Positions 1-12,527 of a stretch of DNA of 64,000 nt are shown here, in pieces (position 1 is the stretch's first letter; each line of letters opens with the position of its first letter). This DNA comes from Motacilla alba alba. Its lineage: Eukaryota; Chordata; Aves; Passeriformes; Motacillidae. The stretch is from NCBI RefSeq assembly GCF_015832195.1, contig NC_052045.1, positions 2,418,001-2,482,000 on the forward strand. The letters run 5' to 3'. The notes beneath the pieces were generated by a model, which was not told the origin of the DNA, made no database searches, and saw only the letters and a list, made by a program, of their open reading frames with translations. Made by a program: the position numbers and the translations under genes.

Positions 1-384
1 AGGTTAGAGATGAATGTACAAAGCAGAACCGTGTTCCTTTGTGTCTGTGCTCCAAAGGGAAAACAAATCCTAAAATTCAGTATTATAAAAAGCATAAAGA
101 AAGAATTACCAGGCAGCTTTTTCTTTGGACATCTTTAGTGGCGAAATTGCTATATCTTAAATTTTGTAATCCTTATCGTGATTCATTCCTAACACAGGCA
201 CTGGAATAAGCTCAGGGCATTTTCTTCTTTTCCGTGTTCAGAACTATCTGAACTCTCTTGCACTTTGTGGCTGCATTGCCAATCTTCAATTTCTCTGTCA
301 TTCCACTGGCTTATCCCGATGTGGACAGTGCCCTCCCTGGCAGTGTCAGCCCTGCAGTGTGAATCCTCCCCTGCTTTGGAGGGC

Positions 385-1022
385 TGTCGGGTTTCCAGTC
401 CCGGATTGGGGTGACCCCGAAAGATGGAAAAGTCCCTCCTCCAACCTGTGCCTTCAAAGAAAGACTCAGTAGTTCTCTGTTGTCTGTTCTCAAGGTTGTT
501 TATTGTTGGTTATCTAAAAGATTCTCCTCCTGAGCTGCTGTGGCCCGTTCAGCAGCTCAGACAAAGGCACACTGCCCTCCCAGGGGCTGCTGCCATCTTT
601 GATATCACACATTACGTGTTACATGTTTATACTTTTTCCCCAATGCCTGCTATCCATATTGAATGGTGACTTTCTACTCTAGACCAATCTGTGAGTGCCA
701 ACATCACCAAAGACATGGAGGTTAGGGAGGAGAAAGAAAGAGGACAGGGCACACCCAAATCCCTCCATCTTAGAATCCCCTGACCCCCATGTACAAAACT
801 TGGACCCCTGCATACAAGGCTTAAACCCCCCTGTACAGCACTCAAAAATCCTTCCTTTCACTTTGAAACTACTTCTACTACAATACCTAAACTTGTGTGT
901 GTGGCTTGTAATTCTTCATACAGAGTTGGTGATTTGCTCCACGAGCTAAGATCCAAACCCCACGTGTGTCTCTGGCTGCTGCCAGGGTCTCAGAGCCCCC
1001 TGCCAGCGGCTCTGGCCATCCA
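385..1022 (-). mobile_element. Endogenous retrovirus LTR-like block, probably a solo LTR
   Basis: Read on the minus strand, this block resembles from memory an LTR common in passerine genomes. It has an AATAAA polyadenylation signal at 504-499, followed by a GA-rich R/U5-like stretch and an end near TTTCGGGGTCACCCC...CCCGACA. The 3' edge at 385 is placed at a terminal CA. The other edge is uncertain: a candidate TG start at 1022 leaves a 4-bp direct repeat (GGGC at 381-384 and 1023-1026), which could be chance. I see no gag, pol or env coding on either side, so a solo LTR is the simplest reading. Family assignment (ERV1, ERVK or ERVL) is not possible by eye. Confidence 0.5.
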
Positions 1023-1578
1023 GGGCACCCAGAGGGATGTCCTGGGTTCCCACAGAGGGCAGTGAGTGAGGAGCTGGACTGTGCTGGAGACAAACCCTCG
1101 GACACAGAAAGGCTCCTCCAAGCCTCTCCCCACGGCCCTTGCCCCAGCTCAGAGACACAAATCCTCCCCCTGCATCAAGCCAGGCTCCTGTTGGAGACAC
1201 AGCTCCAGCAATCTGAGGGCCTCCATTGGGGTGAGCAGCAGTTAAGTGATGGGTCTGAAGCCCTGCTGTGATCAGCCCCACCAACCTCCCCTCGCTGCTT
1301 TTTCTGCTGTGCCAGCTCCAGGGTGACAGGGACAACCACATCTCTGAAGCTGGGAGGAGGATTTGGCCATCTGCTGCTTTCTGACACAAAGTAAGAGCCA
1401 GGAGTTGTACAATGATCCAGGCATGAAGTCCTTCCACAGAAATTGCCCCAACTCCATCAGAAATCAGCTGATTTCAGGGGGAGGAAAGCAAACAAGAAAG
1501 AATTCTCCTTGTCTAGCTCCAGAGTAATTCACAGTATTGCACTTTTAAAATCTTTCTGTAGCTCATCAGATGCGAAAT

Positions 1579-1596
1579 AAAAAAAAAAAAAAAAAA
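1579..1596 (+). repeat. A18 homopolymer
   Basis: Uninterrupted run of 18 A after GCGAAAT. It could be the tail of an old retroposon, but no recognisable element lies upstream. Confidence 0.9.
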
Positions 1597-4500
1597 TAGA
1601 TGAGGAAGCACCTCATCCTTTTTCCAAAAGTTAGCATCTTTTAATTATGAATCCTTTAATGGAAAACTGAATAATTCAATGGCCAAGCAGATTATTTAAC
1701 TGTTTATATGCTTTTAGACATGCAAATCATGCTGTAATAATCTAAACTCCTCTTCTCATGTGACCCTACATTCAGACACAGCAAATGCTATTCCATTCAC
1801 AGGACAGAGCAGCACAAGGAAAAGGACCTGCTTCATTTACAGGCCCCTTTTCCACAATACTGTGAATACATTCCAGGTTAGGGCAATCAGGGGGCTGATG
1901 GAGAAAGATTCCTGTGATCTTCACAAAAAAGAGAAATAAGGAGCTAATTTTAGAGACAGAAGGATGAGAGGTCAGCCCCAGTAGAATCTGTAATCGGTGA
2001 TATTTGACCCTCTGTAAAAAAAATCAGAATGTGTATAAAGAAAAGCTTTAATATTGGTTCTAATGAGATAAAAATAATTTTTTTGCCTTTATAGTTTTCA
2101 AAGTTCTTTCTCTCAACACTCCTATTTCCTTTTATTGCCACTGTTTTTCTTTATATGTACTACAACTAAGGAGGAGAGGCAAAGGTTGTCTTTCTATTTC
2201 TAAATAGCTCTTTGGTGTATGATTAGTGTGTGACATGAATAAAGCCTTTCTTGCTAGAGAAAGGATTGCTTTCTTTTAAAGTATTAGATGAGGGCCAGAC
2301 TTTATAATATCTCACCCTATAGAGGACACATCTTCTGGGACACTGGGTTTGGAACATCACTCAGATAAAAGAACAACTATTGAAATAGCATGATTGTTCT
2401 TGCTGCAGCTCAACAGACCCAGGGTTATTTTGAATGAGAGGAACTGAAGTCCAGCAGATCATACAGCCATGCCCTTTTCCTGCAAACAGCATTTTGGATG
2501 GATCAATTGCTGCTTCCTACTACTATTTTATTATTGTTACTAGTATTACAAGGGCAGAACTTTAATGTGATGTCCCAAGGCTTTAGGCACTGCAAGGACA
2601 AGGGTCACAACAGAGCCGTTTGGCAGCAAGGCGTGGCAGGAGCAGAGAGGATTCCAAAGCAGGAAAAGCTGAGGGGGCTGTGCAGTCCTGCTCCACCTCA
2701 CTCCCCCACCCTGTTATCCCATCCTAGCCAAGCTATTTGAGGTGCATCAGTGCTGCCCACCACAAAGTGACACAAACCTGAGGGACACAAAAGCACTTGC
2801 AAAACACAGCCCTCGGGTCAGAGTCACTGACCTCAGAGATGCAGGGGAGCATTTGCCAGGCACCTTATACAGATGGTTAAAGAAACTTCTGATGATAGGA
2901 ACCTCCCTGAACCAGCTGATGTGGCAGCAGAGTGACTCTGAACTACCCCAGGGTGCTGCTGGCCCACCAGGGCACTGCCCAGCAGTGGCAGCTGCTCCCC
3001 TCAGCACTCACAGCTCTGCCTGCCCTCATCCACACCGGCACCGGCAGTGGAATTGACCTTGGGCAGTCAGAAATCCCTGAGCAAACTGTTTTTTACAGGT
3101 GAAATGAAAACAAGGCCTGGTTTGCAGGTGGAAGCACTGCTAGCACAGCACATGTTTGTGGTCCAGGTCTGCTCCACTTCTATTCTACAAGTATTTGTGA
3201 TGGTTTTACTGCAATTGCACTGGGAGCAGAAAATCAGCGTAACAGCCACAATGCGCTCAGAGCCCACAAATACAGAGCAAAATTCTCTCAGTAATCCAGG
3301 GATTTTACCATCTAATTCCAAGTGAAACATGGGAATGGATGTGTACAAACAGCCGAGACAGCATGAGGCCAGGCTGAGAACAGAAATGGGTGCATGAGAC
3401 TGGAGCTTCTGGAGCTGCTGACCTCAGCAACACGCAGAGCTAGCTCTGAAAACGTTTAACAACAATTAGAATGTCACTTGAATTAATCAGAGCACTACTG
3501 AATCACACAGCACTAGGAATGAAGCAGAATCCCTGCAAAACCCTGCCACTAACCAGGAATCAGCAACGTGATTTATGGGTATTGAACACAAAGGTGAGAA
3601 TCTCAACCTCTGGTGTAACATAAATCCAAAAGTATAATCATAAATATTTTGCCCAGGTCTCTTCAGCTCAAGCCAGACAAATATATTTTCTTTTTCAGGA
3701 TGAATACATCACATCAGTGACCAGTAGGGTTCACAAAAATGCCAGTGGCCGGGCCAGCAGCAGGCACAGGGACACCAGCCCCCTGTTCCCCTGATGAGGA
3801 GCCTGCACAAGGGGTTGGGGCCCTTCCCTCCTGGGCTACAGCAAAGTCAAGGTTTGGACAGTAACCAGAAAATAAAAAGATCACAATGCCAATCATGCAA
3901 CCTCAAAAAAAGACAGAAAAATCAGTTTATTAACAACACGCTGCTTTTCCAGATGGCTAAAAGTTATTTGGAGAGTAAAGGTAAAAAATATCTCCCCTAT
4001 TCAGGAATATGTGGATACAAATGACTTTTTGGAACAATTCCAGCTGTTCCCAAGACATGCTTCAAGACTGGATCAATCCTATTTCCCTACCACAAGTCCA
4101 GTTCGAAGGAAAGCATCAGATTAAAGGATGACCACATCTCTGCACAAACAAGGACAACAATGACTGGATTTATTGACTTGATCAGCTTTGAGTCAGCAAA
4201 TGCTGAGACTTGAAATGCACCATCGGTTGGGAATCTGCTTCGTTCAATAAATACAATTTTTCCATTAAATTTCTAAGACAGACTGGTAGCTGCAGACAGT
4301 CTTTAAATATATTTCGTGATATATTTTTCATTAATCAGAGTAGAAATCAAGGAATAAATTATGATGCTTCAAATCAAATTATAATCATGAAAATTTTCAC
4401 ATTGCTTAAATTATATAAAAGAGACAATTTCCCTCCCCCCCCATATTTCCATTTTTAAAACAGGAACTCAAGGCTAAAAAAAGTCTTAATATTTGATATT

Positions 4501-5662
4501 GCTAAAAGCTCCCCTTGCAGTGACTGATTAGCTTGATTTGGTAAAAAAAGAGAAATTGCATCATCTGTATTTTTCTGCACGAAGAAGAAGAAGAGAAAGT
4601 TTGAGACAAAGTAGAGAGACAGCCAGTCAGAGCTGAAAGGAGTTTGAAGAACTGGAGGGAAGGAATTTCTTCTCTCTCCTCCTCTGCCCCAGCAGCCTGC
4701 TCACCGTAGCAATATATTTTAAAACTTTCATAAACAGAACAAATAGGATTATCCATTACCATGTCAGCTTAAGTGATAACATAAATATATACCACAGAAC
4801 ATCTGCCACTAAATCACTGTTTATAAATGTCAGATCTCATTTGTTATTAAAAAGTACCCCCACCAAAACAAATGCTTTAAAGCCTTCCTTATTATTCCAC
4901 GAGAAGTGAGTGATTTCTCAGCTGGAAGGTGGAGCTTTCCAATCACTTTAGACAGAGTAACTTCCATTAAAAACCTCAGTCAAGAATTGCATTAAGTTGC
5001 ATTCACAAATATGTTAGCATGGCCTGAGTTACTTCACCCCACTACGCAGTCCAGAAAATCCAGCATCTTTTCCCCATTGATTTTCCTCATCAATCCCCAT
5101 TGATTTTGCATGAAAGAATATGGTGCATCTCAGAAAACCTGCTTTAATCTCCCTCTTCTTCAAAGAGTAGAAAAGGCAGATCAAGGTTTTATATTCTGAT
5201 ACCAGCAATAAAATATCTAAAATTTACTTTAAAAAGAATTTATAAAGAGTGCTCCTTATACACAGAAAGTATGAAATTTTAAAATTCAGTGTCTGTGTTT
5301 ATAGTGCCGTGTTTGACTGAGAGGCCAAGTGGGACAATCTTTTTGCTTTTGCATTTTTTAAATTTAATTTGCTTTGTCCATCTTCCCTTCTTTGTGTTCG
5401 TTGCTTTAATAACTCTTAAGCCAGGCACCCAGGGATCAAATTACCAAATCATAGAATTATTTCTGAATATGCAATCTGTATCCTCTCAGGTACAAGTGAA
5501 AATCTGCTTGCAAAAGCCACTCATCTGTATCATTGCAAATTGACCTCTCCAGTCTGCCCTTTTAGCCACTCTCCAGGCAGAAACAAATCCAGAATACCAT
5601 CGTGCTTTGTTTTATAGCAGTTTCTGTTAGCTTGCTTCGGTCTCTAGAGCTAAATTTATTTT

Positions 5663-5900
5663 AATAACTCTATAACTAAAATTATTTTTATAATTTTAAC
5701 TCTAAATAACTCTGTAACTAAATAAATAACTCTATAACTAAATAACTCTATAACTAAAATATAACTCTATAACTCCATCATTAAATAACTCTATAACTAA
5801 AATTATTTTTAGTTATAAAAACTAAAAACTTATTATACTTATTAAACTTATAAAACTTACAAAACTTATTAAAACTCAAAACTTATAAAATAAACTATAG
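5663..5900. repeat. AT-rich imperfect tandem array (AATAACTCTATAACTA-like)
   Basis: Six copies of a unit close to AATAACTCTATAACTA start near 5663, 5705, 5725, 5741, 5760 and 5784, with variable AAATTATTTTT linkers. From about 5820 the pattern shifts to repeats of AAAACTTAT. The linker plus unit at 5663-5699 recurs at 5784-5815, suggesting duplication of a larger block. It is nearly free of G, lies directly beside a CpG-rich patch, and encodes nothing. Confidence 0.85.
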
Positions 5901-5984
5901 TTTACTCTTATATCTAAAATGATTTTTAGAAATAAAGAGCTGAAACATCTGGAAAATCCACACTTCTTGATGCCTTGCGACATT

Positions 5985-6205
5985 CAGTGCCCTCAAACCC
6001 GCGCCACGCAGACAGAAACTGCCCCCCGAGAGAGACACACCCGAAAACAGGGGTGGTGAGCTCATCCTGGTGGGCATCTCTGCCAGATCCCCCCTGTTGG
6101 AAACCCCACAGCCCCTCGGAGGTGGCTCTGGTGGCTCCCAGACCGTGATCCATGGCGCTGTCACCGAGGCCACCGCGCGGGCTGGCACTCCAGAGCCGTG
6201 CTCAG
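5985..6205. other. Short CpG-rich patch in AT-rich DNA
   Basis: About 220 bp rich in CpG (for example CCGCGCCACG near 6000 and ACCGCGCGGG near 6175). It is bounded by the AT array on the left and a TAATTA-rich stretch on the right. Open reading frames cross it on the minus strand (5895-6221 and 5926-6153), but the peptides match no family I recognise. Possible readings are a small orphan CpG island, a decayed exon, or the GC-rich end of an old repeat. None is established. Confidence 0.4.
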
Positions 6206-7497
6206 CCACTACATCCCCCACCTACGTGCAAGCTAATTTGATTAAAGGTAGAAGATCAATCAAACTCTATTGCCTCAGAAAGATTAATTACCTCAGCACT
6301 TTCCGACTTAATTATTAGTGTTCAGCCATGGGGTTAGAAAAGCCCAACGCAGCAGGAGTTAAGGGGCCCAGTGGGCAGATGTGGGAGCCTGGGATGTATT
6401 TTAGCCTGAGATTTGTTATCTTTAACTACTGGCAGCTTCTTTCTTTTTTTACTCAAGCTAGGCCTAAGTGTGTTTATAACTCAGCAGCAACCAAACTAAA
6501 ATATTGCTGTTACATTTCAACCTTCCTGTGGAAATAAAAAGTACAGAAGATGGGAAGGGAAACAACTGAAAGCATAGTTTAAAAAAAAAATTCCATCTGT
6601 TGGCAGTCCAGTTTTTGGGCAGGGAACAAGAAACTTAAGACTTTGTAGATTTACTTTTTCTTATGCCCCAGCATGAGGTCTGAAATCCAGCTGCCAGAGC
6701 ATCTTATTGATGATGTTTAAAGAGTATATTTCAGCAACTGCAGAGTTTCTGATTATCAGACAAGCCAGCATGGCAGAAAACGCAGGCATTTTTCCCAGGC
6801 AGAATGAGCTCCCTGTCTGCAGCCCTGTGCTGACCCTTTCTTCTCCAGCAGGCAGAGTTACAGGACCCCCCAGGCTGTCCCTGAGCTGCTGGCAGGGCTG
6901 GGGACAGCGGGGCCAGCTCCTGTCACACCCGTGGCTGGCTTGGCACAGCCACGCTCGTGGCCTGGTGATGACCAGCCCTGTGTCCAGCTGGAGCTGGAGC
7001 CCAGAGCACAACTGAGGCTCAGCAAACACGTGCAGCCCTGGATTCCACATTCCCAGCCTTGAAGGGTCCCCTCTTGTGTAACACACTGGATTTGCTGCTG
7101 TCACAGACAGAGAATTAATTTGCCCCATCTCTCACAGGTTTATCAAGCTCCTTTTTACAGCCAGGCTGCATTCTTATGCCCTGCTTATGTACTTCCTCAC
7201 TGGCCTCTTCTGCAGCCCCCAAATTTAAAGGCAGCACCAGCCCATTCCCTGGGAACCAGCCCAGTGCTGGATTTTGGCTTCCCCTCCCTGCTGTGGTGTG
7301 AGAGCAGCCCCAGGCAGCCTTTACCTTGCAGTTTGAATGAGCCAATTTTAATTCCTTTCTCTGTATATGGGCATCCCAGTCCCCTGTTATTAATAATATT
7401 TCTTTTTGCCTGTTTTCATGAGAATTCACCTTTTTTTTAATGTGGGAAGCCAACCCTATTCATAACAGGCCTGTTACAGTGTCAGCAACCCCCTGGG

Positions 7498-7534
7498 TTT
7501 TTTTTTTTTTTCTTTTCTTTTCTTCTTTTTTTTC
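7498..7534 (+). repeat. T/C low-complexity tract
   Basis: Polypyrimidine run of T with scattered C. On the plus strand it ends near CCCTATGCTAG, but there is no evidence that it serves a splice site. Confidence 0.85.
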
Positions 7535-7959
7535 CCTATGCTAGGAGTAACCCAGTATTTTTTTCACAGTCACCTTAGGTATTGGTGATTTATAGTTTAT
7601 CTTTGTAATACTCAGTTGGTTTTTTTCTTGATGTCATTTTCAGCTGGTGATTTATATACTAGTTACATACAGCAGCTCCTGTGAGAATGACTCTCAACTA
7701 TTAGATTTCATCCCACTGCTATTACTTCAAATCCTTAGCAAAATCCAATTCTCGTGTCATGCACACCTCCTCCTCTATTGTCAGTGATGCTTGGCTTTGA
7801 GCTACTGGAATATTTCATTGACATGTTCCTGCTTTTTAATGCCAAACTCCTTAATGAAGATAATTATGGAGATTTTTCCATTCTTGTATTACTCCATGTC
7901 TTTTCATTCTTAATTACTAATGCTCCACCCTAATGTCATAATAACAGTTATTAGTCCTT

Positions 7960-7980
7960 AAATATATATATATATATATA
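7960..7980. repeat. AT dinucleotide microsatellite
   Basis: About ten AT units, slightly extended by TATA-like sequence on the right. It is a likely polymorphic marker and nothing more. Confidence 0.9.
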
Positions 7981-9882
7981 CAGATATAGATTAACTGTTC
8001 ATGTATTCCCCAATGTTGAAAATACATATCCTGGAAGGGAGATAATGGAGCTAATCCCACCCTACTCTTGGGAAACCCAAAATACCATTTATTGCATTAT
8101 ATTCATATATATCTGTTTCTTCTCTGTAAATGCTTTCCAGTAGTGGAGCTCGACCAGAGCTTTATTTTTTTCTTGACACTTTGTGTGTCAGAATTACAGA
8201 AAAATAAGAAAAACACTATCAGTTTTGATACCCTGGGAGGAAGATTATCTCCTCTCCTCCACAGAAATGCACTGAACCCGCTCTGACTTTTAGTGCCATT
8301 ATCATCATTCTTCATCAGCCTGCCTTTGTGCTCATCAACATCATCCTTATCAAAAATTAAGTCAAGGTGAAAGTGTTCTTTTAATTTTGAGGAAGAAATA
8401 TATGCTGTCTTTAATTATGAACAGATGTCTTCCTTGCTGCAAACCTCCCTCTTAGGTGGTGAAACACCACAGATTGCAGCCTTAATTCTTCCTAGGACTG
8501 ATTCTCTGCACTCTGATGATCCCTCAAAGCCAGCAGAGCTCTGCCCCAGCTATCATTTCCATGTGCTGTCCACAAGCTGTCCTCATGGGGCAAATGGAAC
8601 TGGGGAGTCCATGGATTTAAAATTTGAAATTACCTTTCGCCCTCCCCAGGGGTCGAACCCACAGGAATTCTTCAACCCAGTCCACCCAAACAGCTCTTCA
8701 ACAGTGTGAAGGTGTGACTGGGAGAAAAGATAATCAGCCAGACACCTCTGGCAGCACCAGCTTGGCATGGTCACAAGCTCATGGTGTCTACGGATTCCCC
8801 TGTAGCTCTACACTTGCTGATTTTCAATGCAACTTCCTTGGCTTATTAGTCACTAATTCATGTTAAATATTCTTCATGGAGACCCCCTCTCCTTAGTACA
8901 CCAGTTTCCTCCTATTTAAGACCCCGAAATCTCAGTGTGATTTGCCTCATTAACTTTAATTTTCAGCTAGCTTTGTTTATACTTCCATTTTCTTCATACA
9001 AAATGATTGCTATTATTTAATTGCAGATTACTTTCAGGTTTTCTGGCTTCCCCTCCACACTCCCTGTCCCCAAGCTGCAATCATTCCTCTTGCTCTGCCC
9101 AATTTCTTGGCTGAACTAGTCATATTCCATTTTTCCTCCAAACAAAAGTAAAATAATTTTATCGTCTAGAGGGAAGAGAACAGATTCGATAAGGCTATAA
9201 AAACAGATGAAGCATGAAAATTTGTCATTAGTATCTTCCACATGTATTAAATAACCCAACAGAACTGAGGTTTACATGTACCTTTCAACCCCTTTGATCA
9301 ACATCACTGCTTACAGCCACCGAGAGGGCACCACTGGGAGAGAATTTGCCAGGGAAGTCCAGACACAGAGAATTTGTTGGTCTTTGTCTATGCTTGGAGT
9401 GTGTTTTGTATTTAAACAGAGGGGGAAAAAAAGGGGGGGAAAGATGGTTTGGTTAAAATCCTTAGCATAGGGAGTTATTGGAGCAACCTTATTTGAGCAA
9501 TTTATGAGGAGAAAATACCTGAATACCACATACAAGAGTGCTGTTACTTAAGGATAAGGTTCTCTACAAACCTACATGCTCTTTTATATTACTATTTACT
9601 TAGTGTGACAGTTTATTGGCATCTCTTCCTTATGATGCATCTACCACACTGAACTTTATGTTTTTCTAAGGAGGGAACTGAAGTAAGAGAAGACAAATCA
9701 TTTTAAACAGCCTATTTCTAATTTTAATTAGCACAGTCAATTAATTTTAAAGGTTTACATATAAATTTCTCACAGTTTTCTAACCACTATAACCTTACAG
9801 ATATTTTTTTCCCCTCCTTGCTTCAGTCCTGTGTCAGATATGAATTTGTAAAGCATTCTCTCACCAATATTTCTCAGGGTGT

Positions 9883-9910
9883 TTTTTTTTTTTTTTCTTT
9901 ATTTTATTTT
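9883..9910 (+). repeat. T-rich low-complexity tract
   Basis: T14 followed by CTTTATTTTATTTT. No element is recognised at either side. Confidence 0.85.
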
Positions 9911-10388
9911 GCTATGCTCATCTTTTCCAGTGTTTTGCAAGAAATGCTTGGTTATTGCTAGTAAATGGAAAGCTTGCGAAATGCAACAATTTCCAGTATT
10001 AGAGGAACAAATAACACCGAAGGACTGTAGTCAGGAAAAGCAAGAGGAAGAAAACACTTTTGAACATGGCCATGGGTGATGCCACAGCTGCCACCAGCTT
10101 TCATAGGGCACTTGGCTGGTTCTGGACATTCCTGACATCATGTCACCCCAAATCTCTCTCCTTGGCAGGCAAAGCTGAACTAAATCCCCACCAGGTGACA
10201 AATCAGACAACATTTCAGATTAAGACAGGTCAGATATTAAAGATGTTGGGAGGGAACGAAGGCCATGCTTGTTCTGCTGCAGGAACTCAGATTACCTGAC
10301 TGGATTTTCCTGTCTCTTTTCACTTTTTAGTCCGTGAAGGAAGACAAGAAATGTTGAATGCATCAAGCCACTCCAAATTAGAATAAAG

Positions 10389-10404
10389 AAAAAAAAAAAA
10401 AAAA
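10389..10404 (+). repeat. A16 homopolymer
   Basis: Run of A after AGAATAAAG. The AATAAA immediately upstream gives it the look of a polyadenylated retroposon tail, but no source sequence upstream is recognisable. Confidence 0.85.
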
Positions 10405-12452
10405 CAAAAATCCAGCAGAAGATTGCTGAGCAAACCATCAATTCAGAGCTATTTTTACTGTTTCACTGTTGGCTAAACGTGTCCTGCATGCACAAATGAA
10501 CCACATGGACCTCAGGCTCATCAGATATTTTGGGTTGCTGTCATCTGCACCAAGTCACTTTGCAGCAGCACATTGGACACAAATATGCTGTGGGTCTTCC
10601 CCTTTTTCTGCTTTTTTGTTCCTGCCACTAGATGCTGCCATTAATATAAGCATAAAACACTAAAAAGGGCACAAAAGAGGCTTTCCCTGCTGTAACCATC
10701 AGGCTACTTCAATTAAACTGTTTCAATAAGATACAAGTTTGAAGGGAAGAAAAATCTTCTCAAAAAATAAACTCCAATTAAACAGTGACTTGAAGTTTAA
10801 AACTGAACTGTCAGGTAATTAGACAGGTGATTAAACTTCCTTCAACTTCACACTTGGAAAGACATCTGATGCCTGCTTAGCCTGCTCTCAGGGATGACAT
10901 TCAGATGTCAGAGCTGAGTTACTTTTAGAGCCACATTCTACAAGAGTCATCGTGCATATTTCTTCTAAAGTTAAAAAACCTGGGCACAAAAGGTATGGGC
11001 AAATCCCAAACCTGAGTTTCTTTGTCAATGGCAAGAGAAGATGCACATGCCTGCTCTGAGAACTGCTCTACACCAGCTCCTGTCCCATGCTCTCTGCAGG
11101 AAAGGCCCTGGACACTGGTTTCACATACATCATTCTCATTTCAGTAACGTATAAATATCAGTTACGAGCAACAAAAAGAGCTGGAAAGAAAGTTCAGACC
11201 ACGAGTATGCAAAGCAAAAGCAACAAAAAATATATAACTTGATATTTTCTTTCTTTGGGGGTATATTTGTAGCCCTTTAGAGCTGAACTCTGTGAAGAAC
11301 TCAGTTTGACTGCCTAGAATATTGTTAAGGATATATTTACAGCCTCAAATACATAAACACAAAAGCAAATATGATTGTTTACAACAGAAGATCAAAACCC
11401 TCTGATGGTTCTTGTCAGCTGTCTATCAACTTGGAAAACATAACATCCTGCCATTATTTCAGTAAACATATCACCTTACAAATTTTAAAGTTAAACTTAG
11501 GTAATAGTTTACAGATTAAAGAAAAAGAACACACCTCACATGTACAAAATGCCACTGAGGCTCCGGTCCTGGGCAAGAGGATTCCCAAGAGCCAGGCTGA
11601 ATGTGGCACAGCCAGCTCAGAGTGGCAGGGAATGCTCTCTGCTGGACTCTGGATTTGCCACTGCAGAGTGTTACTACCTTCTACAGCTATTTCAAGTGCA
11701 CAGCACTCACTAATTCATTCCTCCTGATACGCTAAAGCAGCTGAAATCCACCTTTTGGGCCAAGTTTTGCCCAGAACAGATGTATTTTCAAATCACTTAT
11801 TAAGCTGCTAACAAGGCCTTGGAGGCTTAGAGACATTCAGGTGTGTCTTTATCAATGGCACGGTTCAATTTAATCCAGATAAGGAGCCTCTGGACAATTA
11901 ACAGCTGACTAAAGTTCAGTGGAGTCTCCAACTGGCTATCACAGCACAGCACGGAGAGCACAGCCAGCGCCCACAGCTCCCGCTCCTGTTGATTTTGCCT
12001 CCCTGTTTCTGACATCACAAGGAGGCAGTGGCGATGGCAGAAGATGACAAACTCTTCTGAGTTTATTACTGCACACCGTCGCTGCTTGCAGAGGGCAAAT
12101 CAAGAAACCCTTATTCCTGGAGACTGCAGTCCTTTCACAGAGCTGCTCATCACCCATGAGTTAAACTACAGCACGCAGGAGTGTCGGAGAGGGAAACGTT
12201 AAAATTGTGAAGTCCCTCAGCACAGTATTTATGACCATTAGGGCAGCAGCGTTAACCTCCCCAGAAAGCTCCTCTGTGCACAGCACACCAGCTCCATAAA
12301 AACACCAGCTCATCCATAAACCCTTAACAGCTCCAAGTGTTTTATTCCCAAAGGCCAGACCTCCCACTTTTAGAAGCAGAACGCTTCTTCAGCCGCGCTA
12401 AAACCAACGCTCACTTTTAATAATGACCCGGAGGAACAAAAAGCCCCGTGGC

Positions 12453-12487
12453 TGATTGATCGATAGACTGATTGATTGATTGATTGC
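12453..12487. repeat. TGAT tetranucleotide microsatellite
   Basis: An imperfect run of TGAT/GATT units with one interruption (cgatagac). It lies in the intron about 35-75 bp past the splice donor of the protocadherin exon, on the minus-strand reading. Such runs are length-polymorphic. No function can be read from it. Confidence 0.8.
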
Positions 12488-12520
12488 AATGAGAGGATGG
12501 GTGAGATGAGCAGAGCTCTG

Positions 12521-12527
12521 CACTTAC
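12521..12527 (-). promoter_or_regulatory. Splice donor of the protocadherin exon
   Basis: Minus strand reads GAGTCCA followed by GTAAGTG, a near-consensus vertebrate donor. The exon ends in the family sequence SDPES, and the remaining A would begin an ANN codon, compatible with Thr in the PCDH11 tail. A TGAT tetranucleotide run begins about 34 bp into the intron. Confidence 0.85.

Larger units (their letters stand above)
1..12520 (-). other. Presumed intron downstream of the protocadherin exon (its 3' side on the minus strand)
   Basis: This is non-coding, mostly AT-rich DNA with no further exon that I can support. ORFs here are short, unlike any family I know, and broken by stops. It contains the LTR-like block (about 385-1022), an A run at 1579-1596, an AT-rich tandem array (5663-5900), a CpG-rich patch (5985-6205), a T/C tract (7498-7534), an AT dinucleotide run (about 7960-7980) and T and A runs near 9883 and 10389. 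Stretches 1023-5660 and 6320-9880 otherwise look like single-copy sequence. A very small exon of about 30 nt, as occurs in PCDH11X, could be hidden here and missed by eye. Confidence 0.55.

Noticed and set aside
945..1440. Retroviral coding remnant beside the LTR-like block
   Set aside because: The ORFs at 946-1437 and 966-1271 overlap in opposite strands and show no gag, protease, polymerase or envelope motif.
5440..5470. Possible CR1 3' terminus (AATCATAGAATTATT)
   Set aside because: Only the short terminal motif resembles CR1, and none of the adjacent conserved blocks follow.
8640..8720. tRNA-like B box (GGGGTCGAACCC) near 8650
   Set aside because: No matching A box, acceptor stem or cloverleaf could be built around it.
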